Made by a program: the position numbers and the translations under genes. The notes under the pieces are model-generated. The model was not told the DNA's origin. It did no database searches and saw nothing but the letters and a program-made list of their open reading frames with translations. From an uncultured Saprospiraceae bacterium (GTDB taxonomy: Bacteria; Bacteroidota; Bacteroidia; Chitinophagales; Saprospiraceae): a stretch of DNA of 64,000 nt. The first letter of the stretch is position 1; every line of letters begins with the position of its first letter. The stretch covers positions 1 through 64,000 of the forward strand of contig CALDEM010000001.1 of the NCBI GenBank assembly GCA_937942435.1, given 5' to 3'. Positions 1-8,783 of the stretch are shown one piece after another.

Positions 1-1595
1 GTTGGTGGTGTCTCTGTTACTACTATACCACTCGCATCTAAGGTGCCTTGATTGTAAACTGTAATTGTAAACGTAACCGTATCACCTGGTGCAAATGGGC
101 CGCTCTCGCCACTCGCTAATTGCTTTTCTAATGCTAAATCAAACGTCTGTTCTATTGTAATCAACTCTGGATCATAATCATCGACGTCATCTCCGTTGTC
201 TGCAATTCCATTGCCGCCTACGCCATCATCATCTACATCATTGTCTGTACCTACCTCACTGTCATCACCAGGCGTACCTCCATCTGTTGTGCTGATCGCC
301 CCGTCTTCATCTTCATAGCCTAAGGCGTTTGTACCTTCTGTGATCTCGGCATTGTTGATCATCACGGTATCTTGGAATGTTGCTCCGATCTCTAAGTCGA
401 CATCTACAGTTGTACTTGCCCCTGTTGCAAGACTGCCTACAGTAAAGATATTACCTGTCCAATCTGGATCAACATTGGTCATTCCCGTTGGTGGTGTCTC
501 TGTTACTACTATACCACTCGCATCTAAGGTGCCTTGATTGTATACTGTAATCGTAAACGTAACCGTATCACCTGGGGCAAATGGACCTACCTCACCGCTT
601 GCTAATTGCTTTTCTAATGCTAAGTCAAACGTCTGTTCTATTGTAATCAACTCCGGATCATAATCATCAATGTCATTCCCGTTGTCTGCAATTCCGTTGC
701 CACCTACGCCATCATCATCGATATCATTGTCTGTATCTAACTCACTGTCATCACCAGGCGTACCTCCATCTGTTGTGCTGATCGCGCCGTCTTCATCTTC
801 ATAGCCTAAGGCGTTTGTGCCTTCTGTGATCTCAGCATTGTTGATCATCACGGTATCTTGGAATGTTGCTCCTATCTCTAAGTCTACATCTACAGTTGTA
901 CTTGCCCCTGTTGCAAGACTGCCTACAGTAAAGGTATTACCTATCCAATCTGGATCAACATTGGTCATTCCTGTTGGTGGTGTCTCTGTTACTACTATAC
1001 CACTCGCATCCAAGGTGCCTTGATTGTATACTGTAATTGTAAACGTAACCGTATCACCTGGTGCAAATGGGCCGCTCTCGCCACTCGCTAACTGCTTTTC
1101 TAATGCTAAATCAAACGTCTGTTCCACATTGATCTGTTCTGGATCATATTCGTCAACGTCTGAGTTATTATCTGCTGTTCCTGGCGTACCGTCTGCCTCA
1201 TCATTTATATCATTATCTGTATCTAATTCACTATCGTCGCCAGCTACTCCTCCATCGATTGTACCAATCGCGCCATCTTCATCTTCTATTCCTAAAGCAT
1301 TACTTGCCATGGTAATCTCTGCATTATTAACTAAGCTCGTGTCTTGGAAGGCAGCTGCAATCATCAAGTCTACATCAACAGTAGTACTCGCACCTGCGGC
1401 CAAATTGCCCACTGTGAAGGAGTTTGCAGTCCAATCAGGATCTACAATTGTCATACCGTTGGGTGGCGTCTCTGTTACTACTATGCCCGTTGCATCTACA
1501 TTTCCTTGATTGTAAACTGTGATCGTATAAGTGACTGTATCGTCTGGTGCAAATGGACCGGCTTCAGCTATCACCTTACTCAGGGCAAGGTCAAA
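1..1595 (-). repeat. Tandem 486-bp (162-aa) DUF11 coding repeats
   Basis: Units begin at F-D-L-A-L on the minus strand at 1595, 1115, 629 and 143. The first unit is 160 codons and diverged; the next two are exactly 486 bp and nearly identical in DNA; the fourth runs off the window. Each has a DUF11 beta-sandwich half (P-F-A-P-G-D-T-V-T-F-T to D-V-D-L) and an Asp-rich linker (D-D-S-E-L-D-T-D-N-D and similar) that could bind calcium. The near-identity implies recent duplication or gene conversion, so copy number may vary between strains and may be miscounted in short-read assemblies. Confidence 0.95.
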
Positions 1596-4500
1596 CTCCT
1601 CTTTCACCACGGTAACAGAGCATGTCGCTTGACAACCATTTACGTCAGTGATCATCAACTCTAACGTCGTAGTATCTGTAACACCAAAATCAACAATTAC
1701 ATCCTGCATACTACTGGAGCCATCAATGGTTGCATCACCACGAGTTACACTCCAAGCATAATCAGAAGCCCCTGCAGGTCCACTATACATGACATCAACA
1801 GCGTTAGGAAGATAATTGCTTGTAGGGCCGGTGATAGAACAGGCAGGTGGCGGATTGATCATTACACTGACTGTCGTTGTATTAGTACACATGTTAGCGT
1901 CTGTATAGCTATACGTCACAGTATGAGTACCGACTCCGGCAGAAGCAGCTGCCAAACTTGCTGTGCCAGCAGTCCCATCAGAAGTCAAGCCACTTGCCGC
2001 ACTTGTTGTAAATGAACCTCCTGTTGGTGTTGCCGTAAAAGACAAGCTACCACCATCCATACATATGTCTGCGGGATCGGTCAAAGTAACTATAGGAAGT
2101 GGATTAACTGTTATGGTCACGCAGTTACTAAACTGATCACATTCTTCGCTACCACATATAAGATTAGTTGTTGATCTTACTCTATAATATGTTGTCACTG
2201 TTGGTGCGACGGGTACATATGTCAGCATAGTAGCTCCTGCTATATCAGCGAAGCCATCCTCACATCCAGTAGTGCTCATCTGCCATTGGTATGATGAGTT
2301 AGTAGCATCACCTGTCACTGTAGCAGAAAGCTGAGATGCACCATCACCTATGCAGATAGATTGATCTCCAGTTGCATCTATTGCCATGAGACCTCCGATT
2401 TTAATATTGACTGTAATCTTAAATGCTCCACATCTATTGTCAGCTCCAAGGCCATCAGATTCAAGAGAAAAGGTACCGCAAGCATTCAAAGCGTCAATCG
2501 TGATTGAATTATCGCATTGATTATAAGTCATACCCATATTTGATAACCCCTCTTGCCAAACACCTTCACAGATAATACCCTCACAACCAGTAAGCTCTTG
2601 CAAGAAGATTTGATTATTTAGTGACGCCATACAAATCACTGTGTCAACTGTCACATTATTGTTCGTAGGACAACACTCTTTGATGATCCCAATTCCTTTT
2701 GCTGTTCCCGGGTCATCGTTCGTAAACTCCGTTGCTGCAGGATTACCATCTAAGTCTATGGCATAAATACAATTTTCGAAAGAAGCTAAAAAGAGCAGGT
2801 TAGCTTCTTCACTATACGTAATCCCACGCGTGGCAAAAAATCCTATTCCATCATTACTATCATCTCTCGCTATTTCAGTAGCTACTCCAGCAGGGGTGAT
2901 CCTAAATATTTTGCTTGTTGACAGATTAAGTACATCAGGGTTATTAGTTGCTAATGTATTCTCTGAAACTACCACATAATAATTTCCATCGGCAGCTTCA
3001 ACCACACCGTATATCTGATTGAAATTACCATTCGCTTCGGTATCAGGAATGAAATCATCAGCTATCACACGTCCCGGCTTTGTGCAAGCACCAATTGCGC
3101 CATAACTAGAGATATTAGAGGGTATGATTATCAAGTCATTATTCTCGTTTAACCATCCATCTGTTACTAATAGACTGTCAGACGAACGTGCTTTTGCCAT
3201 ACCCCAACCTGAGCCAAAATAGTTGATATTAACACAACCTAAAATGGCACCATCACAAGTGTTGAGTGCAGATACATTAGCACCGTTATAAACAAATAAC
3301 ATACTGTCTACAGAAGCAAAGTTTAGGCCACCGCCGATAGTTGAAATAAACCAATCACTTGCCTGGCCATTCTGTTCACTATCCACAAATGAACCGTCAC
3401 AAGTCAGTTTGTTGATGGTATAAGATGAGAATGCATTATTAAACTCGCCGACGAAGGTAAAACCGTTTAAATCAACACCAATACCGTGTGGTTGATTAAC
3501 ACCTCCTACCCAAGGGCTACCAATCTCAGCAATACCATTAGCAGTATCTATTGAGAATTTATGTACTTCGGCAGCTCCTACATCATTAAGATAAATCACT
3601 TCTGTACAATCACAACCCACTGCACAATCTTGCTCATGAAGTGTGACAACTATATCTTCAAAACATCTTCCTCCATTACAAGCAAGATTGCTCTTGAATA
3701 ATCTTATGGTGTAATCCCTTGAACCTATAGGATTACTCAAGGTATCCGTTATGACATATGGGAAAGATAATGAGGTTGCATCGATGGCGTTATTATAATC
3801 CGTGTCCCCCGTATAAGTACTGCCAACGGACCAGTTAAATCTGTCTGCATTTGAAATTTCAGAAAGTAACAATTCACCATCATTGGTTCCGACTACTCCC
3901 TCTAAACAAGTTGGTTGTATCGCAAAAATCTGAGCTGAAGGTACTTCGTCCACCTCTATATTAACCGTTAAATTAAACGCATCACATTGTTGAGCTCCAG
4001 ACTTAGCCCCCTTAGATACAGTAAATGATCCACATGCATCTAGGCTCGTTATCGTTATAGAATTATCACAAGAGTTAAAAGAAAGCCCAGTATTAGACAT
4101 GCCTTCTGACCATAACCCTTCGCAATATGGCCCGTCGCATTGGATCAGATCTTGTAAAAACAATTTTCCTCCGATCGCAGGAACACAAATAATTGTATCT
4201 ATGACGGCATTAACAAAATCGGGACAACACTCTCGAGTTATACCAATACCTTTAGGAGATCCATCTTGCGGATTAGCGATATTCAAAGCTACTTGCTCAA
4301 CAAGATTAGTATCTATAACAGTAATACAATTTTCTCTGCCAGAAAGGTAGAGCATTCCACTAATCGAACTATAAACCAAACCTCTCGTCCTAGAAAATCC
4401 AGGGAGTCCATCAGTCAAATTTGGATTACCATTAGAGTAAGGAATTGCATCTTCAATACTAGCTATAAAGGAACCGTCGGATCCGTATTTGGATAAGATC

Positions 4501-5696
4501 ACATTATTAGCATTGAGACCTGCATCGGTACCTCCGACATTCTGGTCTTCAATGACATATATATTGCCATTTTCATCGCAAGTTATCCCCATAGGTCTTC
4601 CAAACTGGAGGTTAAATTCTAATACACCACTATTAGAGGCCGGAATTGTATACAAGTCTGAATCTAAGCTTCCAGAAAACACTTGGTTACCGGTGATATT
4701 TGTTAAAAACCATCTTTCAGATATTGGATCTATATGAAAGCCCCAAGCATTGAGGTTGCCTGTTGGTACTGCCATACGTCCTATAGTATCTATTGTACAT
4801 GGATCCACAATAACAATATCCGTACCTTGATTTCTTATATTGGCAAAGTAGAGTAGCCCTTTGAAGGATCCGAAATTATTTACCCTAAGCATGAAATCTT
4901 CAGCATCAAAAAGGGCTTGACCTCCATTTCGTGGAGTGCCATCACACGTAAAGGAAAAAACTGAATCTTGTTGTCCATTTCTTCCTATGTCTGCGACATA
5001 TAAATTTCCATTAATATCTGTCGCAGAACCATGAGGATCTGATGGCGCTATACCCGTATCAAGCCATACGGACGTGTCTGTACCGACGATATTAAAAACT
5101 TCTTCAACTGAACCATCCGAAAAAACTTCAAATTTATGGATTAGGTCTTGATCTTGATCATTGACATAGATAAAGTCAGAACAATCGCATCCTTGAAGAT
5201 TATACTTATATCCATTTACCTGAACAGGGTTGATAGGGTTGCCTACTTCTAAATCCCAATCACCATCTACCCCTGTAATATTATCAGAAGCTGCTATAGT
5301 CACGCCCAGAATCTTCTCGAGATATCCGACAGCAACAAGTCCTTTTTCTCCTTGGGCAAAATTACATCCATAAATATTTATATGGGTTTTACCTTTGATC
5401 AAATCTTTTTGAGACAAGAAAGAAGCTATGTCCGCAGCATCACGCCATAGACCATCAAGTAACAACTCTCCCGATTTGCCATGAGAAATCAAGTGAAAGA
5501 CTTTCTCGGACGATGACGAAAGTAAGTTCTTGGTAATCTCTTCTTGAGCCCTCAAATCATTGTCTAAATAATATGAGTTGGTCTCCACAAGATCCAAATC
5601 CGATACTGATGTGAAACTTGAAATGACAATGAAAATAAAACTACAATAGAAAAATTTAATACTCATTGAAACATGAGGTGGTACTCGCAATGACAT
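1..5696 (-). CDS. Giant repeat-rich surface protein, 3' end outside the window (DUF4347-like N-terminus, DUF11 repeats)
   Basis: The minus frame is open from the ATG at 5696 to the window edge, about 1,898 codons. A second ATG at 5666 is followed by a hydrophobic signal-like stretch and may be the true start. Visible modules in order: a DUF4347-like domain (about residues 30-130, with His72 in L-I-S-H-G and Cys111 in Y-G-C-N); two copies of a large module beginning C-D-C-(S/T)-(D/E)-x-I-Y (plus positions near 5190 and 3620) that look like beta-propeller repeats and end in a conserved G-L-W/V-W-x-E-G segment; Ig/PKD-like segments (about 2400-1620); then DUF11-type repeats with Asp-rich linkers. 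DUF11 and DUF4347 are known from very large bacterial surface or secreted proteins. I infer an exported adhesin-like or scaffold protein. Any T9SS sorting domain would lie beyond the window. Confidence 0.85.
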   Translation of the reverse strand, partial: MSLRVPPHVSMSIKFFYCSFIFIVISSFTSVSDLDLVETNSYYLDNDLRAQEEITKNLLSSSSEKVFHLISHGKSGELLLDGLWRDAADIASFLSQKDLIKGKTHINIYGCNFAQGEKGLVAVGYLEKILGVTIAASDNITGVDGDWDLEVGNPINPVQVNGYKYNLQGCDCSDFIYVNDQDQDLIHKFEVFSDGSVEEVFNIVGTDTSVWLDTGIAPSDPHGSATDINGNLYVADIGRNGQQDSVFSFTCDGTPRNGGQALFDAEDFMLRVNNFGSFKGLLYFANIRNQGTDIVIVDPCTIDTIGRMAVPTGNLNAWGFHIDPISERWFLTNITGNQVFSGSLDSDLYTIPASNSGVLEFNLQFGRPMGITCDENGNIYVIEDQNVGGTDAGLNANNVILSKYGSDGSFIASIEDAIPYSNGNPNLTDGLPGFSRTRGLVYSSISGMLYLSGRENCITVIDTNLVEQVALNIANPQDGSPKGIGITRECCPDFVNAVIDTIICVPAIGGKLFLQDLIQCDGPYCEGLWSEGMSNTGLSFNSCDNSITITSLDACGSFTVSKGAKSGAQQCDAFNLTVNIEVDEVPSAQIFAIQPTCLEGVVGTNDGELLLSEISNADRFNWSVGSTYTGDTDYNNAIDATSLSFPYVITDTLSNPIGSRDYTIRLFKSNLACNGGRCFEDIVVTLHEQDCAVGCDCTEVIYLNDVGAAEVHKFSIDTANGIAEIGSPWVGGVNQPHGIGVDLNGFTFVGEFNNAFSSYTINKLTCDGSFVDSEQNGQASDWFISTIGGGLNFASVDSMLFVYNGANVSALNTCDGAILGCVNINYFGSGWGMAKARSSDSLLVTDGWLNENNDLIIIPSNISSYGAIGACTKPGRVIADDFIPDTEANGNFNQIYGVVEAADGNYYVVVSENTLATNNPDVLNLSTSKIFRITPAGVATEIARDDSNDGIGFFATRGITYSEEANLLFLASFENCIYAIDLDGNPAATEFTNDDPGTAKGIGIIKECCPTNNNVTVDTVICMASLNNQIFLQELTGCEGIICEGVWQEGLSNMGMTYNQCDNSITIDALNACGTFSLESDGLGADNRCGAFKITVNIKIGGLMAIDATGDQSICIGDGASQLSATVTGDATNSSYQWQMSTTGCEDGFADIAGATMLTYVPVAPTVTTYYRVRSTTNLICGSEECDQFSNCVTITVNPLPIVTLTDPADICMDGGSLSFTATPTGGSFTTSAASGLTSDGTAGTASLAAASAGVGTHTVTYSYTDANMCTNTTTVSVMINPPPACSITGPTSNYLPNAVDVMYSGPAGASDYAWSVTRGDATIDGSSSMQDVIVDFGVTDTTTLELMITDVNGCQATCSVTVVKEEFDLALSKVIAEAGPFAPDDTVTYTITVYNQGNVDATGIVVTETPPNGMTIVDPDWTANSFTVGNLAAGASTTVDVDLMIAAAFQDTSLVNNAEITMASNALGIEDEDGAIGTIDGGVAGDDSELDTDNDINDEADGTPGTADNNSDVDEYDPEQINVEQTFDLALEKQLASGESGPFAPGDTVTFTITVYNQGTLDASGIVVTETPPTGMTNVDPDWIGNTFTVGSLATGASTTVDVDLEIGATFQDTVMINNAEITEGTNALGYEDEDGAISTTDGGTPGDDSELDTDNDIDDDGVGGNGIADNGNDIDDYDPELITIEQTFDLALEKQLASGEVGPFAPGDTVTFTITVYNQGTLDASGIVVTETPPTGMTNVDPDWTGNIFTVGSLATGASTTVDVDLEIGATFQDTVMINNAEITEGTNALGYEDEDGAISTTDGGTPGDDSEVGTDNDVDDDGVGGNGIADNGDDVDDYDPELITIEQTFDLALEKQLASGESGPFAPGDTVTFTITVYNQGTLDASGIVVTETPP

Positions 5697-6378
5697 AACT
5701 ACTTTGTTTAAGACGTGTAAACTCTAACTTTTAAAATCGTGTATGATTCTATTCTCTAGGAAGGTGGAGTCGATACGTATCGACTCGGAGTATACTTATG
5801 TAGTCACGGGCGCGGGGATTGCGCGTTTGAAATTCAAAGGTAATAAAAAAGATATAACAAACAATAACACATTAGACAATATTAATATTTATATCAACTT
5901 ATAGATCAATAATTTAGATGATAAAGGCAATAGAATTGACTTCTGCAAAATAACTTTATATCTAATAGTGCAAATCCGTGAGTACGCAGTTATTGGTATA
6001 CTTTTAAGACTGAATCACATAGAGATGTTTTCTCAAACAGAACTTAAAGGGCAAGTCGTTTCTAAAAGAAAGATAGTGTGGATGTACATGTTTAGGTAGG
6101 ACATAACAATTGGTTTGGTGATTTTAAAATGTGATTCTGATGATTCTTGAAAGCTATCTCATCTAGGGGTATAGATACTTTGATATGCTTCAATAAAGTG
6201 CATCAATCGATACTAAGATATAAGTCTACTATTTAAAAGTCTTTACAAAGTGATGGCTTATGACTAGTACTTGACAATCTTAATGTTGTTATGAAATTAT
6301 TAAAGAGATCACTAACAAAAGGAGCATTACGTCGAACATACTGTCTATGTAGTCAGGTAGAACTATGAAATGTATACC
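5697..6378. other. Intergenic region upstream of the giant surface gene
   Basis: About 680 bp with no convincing coding sequence on either strand. It is A+T-rich and contains the perfect 20-bp palindrome described separately. It must carry the promoter of the minus-strand giant gene, but I cannot place a clear TAnnTTTG box. Confidence 0.6.
5767..5786. promoter_or_regulatory. Perfect 20-bp palindrome upstream of the giant surface gene
   Basis: The half-site GAGTCGATAC is followed immediately by its exact reverse complement, with no spacer. It lies 71-90 bp upstream of the ATG at 5696. A gapless perfect palindrome here fits a dimeric regulator site. A cruciform or the 5' end of a transcript is an alternative. 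It is not followed by a T-run, so it is not a typical terminator. Confidence 0.45.
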
Positions 6379-6843
6379 CTAGTAAGCAAGCTTGACTCTC
6401 AGTACTAACACGCAAACTATCGTCATAGACAAAAAGAGAATCATAACCCCCCACTCAGATGTAGTAGGAACTGCATCTGCAACGATGTAGCATGCTGCGC
6501 TCGTCGATACCAAGTCTGGATCAGGCACGCTACAGAAAATGACATATTCGCCAGGCGTGTCAAATGTAAAATCGAACCTCCCCAAGGCAAACTCCTCAGG
6601 CGTTACTTCATGGATGAAAGTTAGTCCTCTATCAGTTGATATTCTGATGTTAGCACCGCATGATCCACCAATCAAAAAAGATTGAGTAGTTCCCGTTGTG
6701 AGGATAGAACAAGTGGTTGGAGAGATCACCAATCTAGAATCAAGCTCTAACGTATCCAGCTGACCTGTTAAGCCGCCAAGAAATAGCCAAAATACAGCAA
6801 ACGTAAAGGCAACGTTTAGTTTTCTCATTATCATCCTCTTCAA
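6379..6843 (-). CDS. Small secreted protein with IPTL-CTERM-like C-terminal anchor
   Basis: 154 aa. Start is the ATG at 6843 or, equally likely, 6828. An N-terminal signal peptide (about residues 8-28) precedes a Cys-containing beta-rich middle with a D-R-G-L-T-F and a T-P-G-E-Y motif, suggesting an Ig-like fold. The C-terminus has V-P-T-T-S-E-W-G (125-132), a hydrophobic helix, then a short basic end. That matches the layout of IPTL-CTERM sorting signals (I-P-T-L-x-x-W-G, helix, basic tail), which are processed by exosortase-type enzymes. The first and fourth motif residues differ from the consensus, so the assignment is by pattern. Function of the exposed part is unknown. Confidence 0.75.
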   Translation of the reverse strand: MKRMIMRKLNVAFTFAVFWLFLGGLTGQLDTLELDSRLVISPTTCSILTTGTTQSFLIGGSCGANIRISTDRGLTFIHEVTPEEFALGRFDFTFDTPGEYVIFCSVPDPDLVSTSAACYIVADAVPTTSEWGVMILFLSMTIVCVLVLRVKLAY

Positions 6844-7363
6844 ATGTATACTTGAAATCAGACAATAGACAGTTTGGAAAAATTTTTAACATATATGGTA
6901 TTTATGCCATAAATGTGAATAATTGATAGTTATCACATATATATATTTAGTATACAATAGAATATTCCCATCTTTGGCGGATTTATGACGACAAAATATG
7001 AGCAATGTGTTTAAATGCTAATCCACATGCAGTGGATGATGTCATGTGTTTCTAAAAAAACACACTGATATTATGTACTCCTTGAAAATTCTGAACTAAA
7101 TATCCATTGTATGGCCTGATAAAACAAAAGGTACAACAGCACTCTATTAGAAATAAGTACAAATAACATGTTCCGGGCAACGGCGGATTTGAGTCATAAA
7201 GAGCATAAAAAATACCAGACCAATGGTTAAGTCTTCTTAGTATCCCATACCATGAGCTCCTAGTGATTTGAGTAATAAGAACAAAGGTACAAGAGCACCT
7301 TTGAAGAATTAACCACAAACAGTAGCTTGCGGTACAGCACAGGCTTGGAAGAACTTAGCCTAC
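6844..7363. other. Intergenic region with no supported gene
   Basis: About 520 bp. An 88-codon minus frame (7052-7318) looks like noise because of its Cys-, Tyr- and Leu-rich composition. Two short imperfect direct repeats containing GGTACAA-AGCA are visible near 7124-7144 and 7269-7287. I see no RNA gene here. Confidence 0.5.
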
Positions 7364-7392
7364 AAAAAAAAGACCCGACCAAAGGTCGAGTC
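7364..7392 (-). terminator. Rho-independent terminator downstream of tRNA-Glu
   Basis: On the minus strand a 9-bp stem (7392-7384 with 7380-7372, one G-T pair) closes a 3-nt loop and is followed by eight T residues (7371-7364). It begins 9 nt after the tRNA 3' end. Confidence 0.85.
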
Positions 7393-7400
7393 TTTTCTAG

Positions 7401-7472
7401 CAGCCCGTAGGGGATTCGAACCCCTGCTACCAGGATGAAAACCTGGCGTCCTAACCCCTAGACGAACGGGCC
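7401..7472 (-). tRNA. tRNA-Glu (anticodon TTC)
   Basis: 72 nt including the discriminator G. Acceptor stem GGCCCGT pairs with ACGGGCT, the anticodon stem is CCAGG/CCTGG, and the loop TTTTCAT gives anticodon TTC. The T-arm is AGGGG-TTCGAAT-CCCCT. The 3' CCA is not encoded. A good promoter lies just upstream and a terminator just downstream, so it is a single-gene transcription unit. Confidence 0.97.
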
Positions 7473-7485
7473 ATTTAAGGGAGCG

Positions 7486-7517
7486 CAAATATATGATTCT
7501 TTGATTTACATAATCAA
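7486..7517 (-). promoter_or_regulatory. Bacteroidota-type promoter of tRNA-Glu
   Basis: On the minus strand a -7 box TATATTTG (7493-7486) fits the Bacteroidota consensus TAnnTTTG, and a TTG element (7517-7515) lies 21 nt upstream. The spacing to the tRNA 5' end at 7472 allows initiation a few bases before the mature end. Confidence 0.6.
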
Positions 7518-7591
7518 TAGTTGATAGATTTTTTATCTATAAAGTTCAAAGCGACTACCACAAAACGCTACTTTGATCTTAAGGTAAACTG

Positions 7592-8329
7592 TTAGCGACT
7601 AAATCCGCCATCAATCGGCAGGCAGACACCACTAACAAATCGCGCTTCGTCAGAAGCTAAGAAAAGATAGCCTACAGCCAGATCTTCTGGTTCTGCCAGA
7701 AAACCGACAGGGATGGTCATCAATGCCATTTGCTTGATATTGTCGGGTATAGCTTCAGTCATTGGCGTTTTAGTATAGCCTGGAGCGATGGAGTTAGCTG
7801 TTATGCCATATCTGCCTAACTCAAGGGCCCAAGTCTTTGTCATACCTATCACACCTGCCTTAGTTGCTGCATAGTTCGTTTGTCCGTAGTTGCCACGTAA
7901 GCCTGTCGTTGAAGATGCTGATACGATGCGGCCATACCCTTTCTCCTTCATGATCGGAGCAACTGCTTTGGTACAGTAGTATATCCCTTTAAGGTTGACA
8001 TCTATCACAGCATCCCATTCTTCATCGCTCATTTTTAAGAGCGTTTTATCTTTTGTGATGCCTGCATTGTTAATTAAGATGTCTACTGTACCATACTTGT
8101 CAACTATGCTATCGACAGCTGAGAAGACAGCATCTCTATCAGTTATAGATATTTTCATAAATTCTGCAGACTGTCCTTTGGCAGAAATATCATTAGCTAC
8201 TTGCTCTCCATCATCCAGCAAATCCCATATGATTACCTTGGCACCTTTCTCAGCAAATAATTCACTCACTGCTTTCCCGATCCCTCTTGCTCCGCCAGAG
8301 ACGATGGCTACTCTATCTTTAACTGTCAT
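7592..8329 (-). CDS. Short-chain dehydrogenase/reductase, FabG-like (3-oxoacyl reductase type)
   Basis: 245 aa, the usual length for a classical SDR. The NAD(P)-binding loop is S-G-G-A-R-G-I-G (11-18), followed by N-N-A-G (87-90). The catalytic set is Ser139/140, Tyr153 and Lys157 in Y-A-A-T-K, with Asn112. P-G-Y-T-K-T-P-M follows the active site as in FabG and PhaB enzymes. It probably reduces a 3-oxoacyl thioester (ACP or CoA) in the cytoplasm. It stands alone between tRNA-Glu and a divergent menB, so the substrate cannot be read from context; a dedicated fabG may exist elsewhere in the genome. Confidence 0.88.
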   Translation of the reverse strand: MTVKDRVAIVSGGARGIGKAVSELFAEKGAKVIIWDLLDDGEQVANDISAKGQSAEFMKISITDRDAVFSAVDSIVDKYGTVDILINNAGITKDKTLLKMSDEEWDAVIDVNLKGIYYCTKAVAPIMKEKGYGRIVSASSTTGLRGNYGQTNYAATKAGVIGMTKTWALELGRYGITANSIAPGYTKTPMTEAIPDNIKQMALMTIPVGFLAEPEDLAVGYLFLASDEARFVSGVCLPIDGGFSR

Positions 8330-8783
8330 AGTTCTATATTTTTTCTATACTGCGATATTACATAATAATCTAAAATATAAGTATCCCAAGCCAAGTGTCA
8401 ATATTGGCGACTATGATGTGAGTGATTAGATTATTGCACCTTATCACTTAAAAAAAGATAGAACCAACATGGCTTGTTCAAATGTCTAAAGCATACTTCT
8501 AAATAAATCTTAAATCGGGATAATTAAAATAACCAGCCTATGCCAGATTATAAAAAACACTTCTTTAATTGAAATCACCTCTGTACAACCTAGTCAGAAT
8601 GAAGTATCTACAATTAGAAAAATAACTTACAAATTTTTAAAAGCAGCCCGCAAACAAAGAACTAAGACCGAGGTGTATGAGGACGTTTTGATCGAACGTT
8701 ATTGATATGTGCTCGATAGTAATAAAAGCAAAATACCTTTTGTTACGTCACAACAATCCTATCTTTGAAGGACAATAGACGCA
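8330..8783. other. Divergent intergenic region between the SDR gene and menB
   Basis: About 450 bp with no coding sequence that I can support. It holds the menB promoter candidate and one copy of the dispersed word AATTAGAAA (8612-8620). Confidence 0.6.
8739..8767 (+). promoter_or_regulatory. Candidate promoter of menB
   Basis: TTTG (8739-8742), a 17-nt spacer, then TATCTTTG (8760-8767), which fits TAnnTTTG. Transcription would begin near 8771-8775, leaving a leader of only about 10 nt before the ATG at 8784. Confidence 0.45.

Noticed and set aside
1-5000. Plus-strand open frames inside the giant gene (for example at 340, 817, 1024 and 4099)
   Set aside because: They are antisense shadows of the minus-strand repeats and have no independent protein features.
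7052-7318. 88-codon minus-strand open frame
   Set aside because: Composition is unlike a protein (many Cys, Tyr and Leu, no domain), no ribosome-binding site that I can see, and it lies in a non-conserved intergenic stretch.
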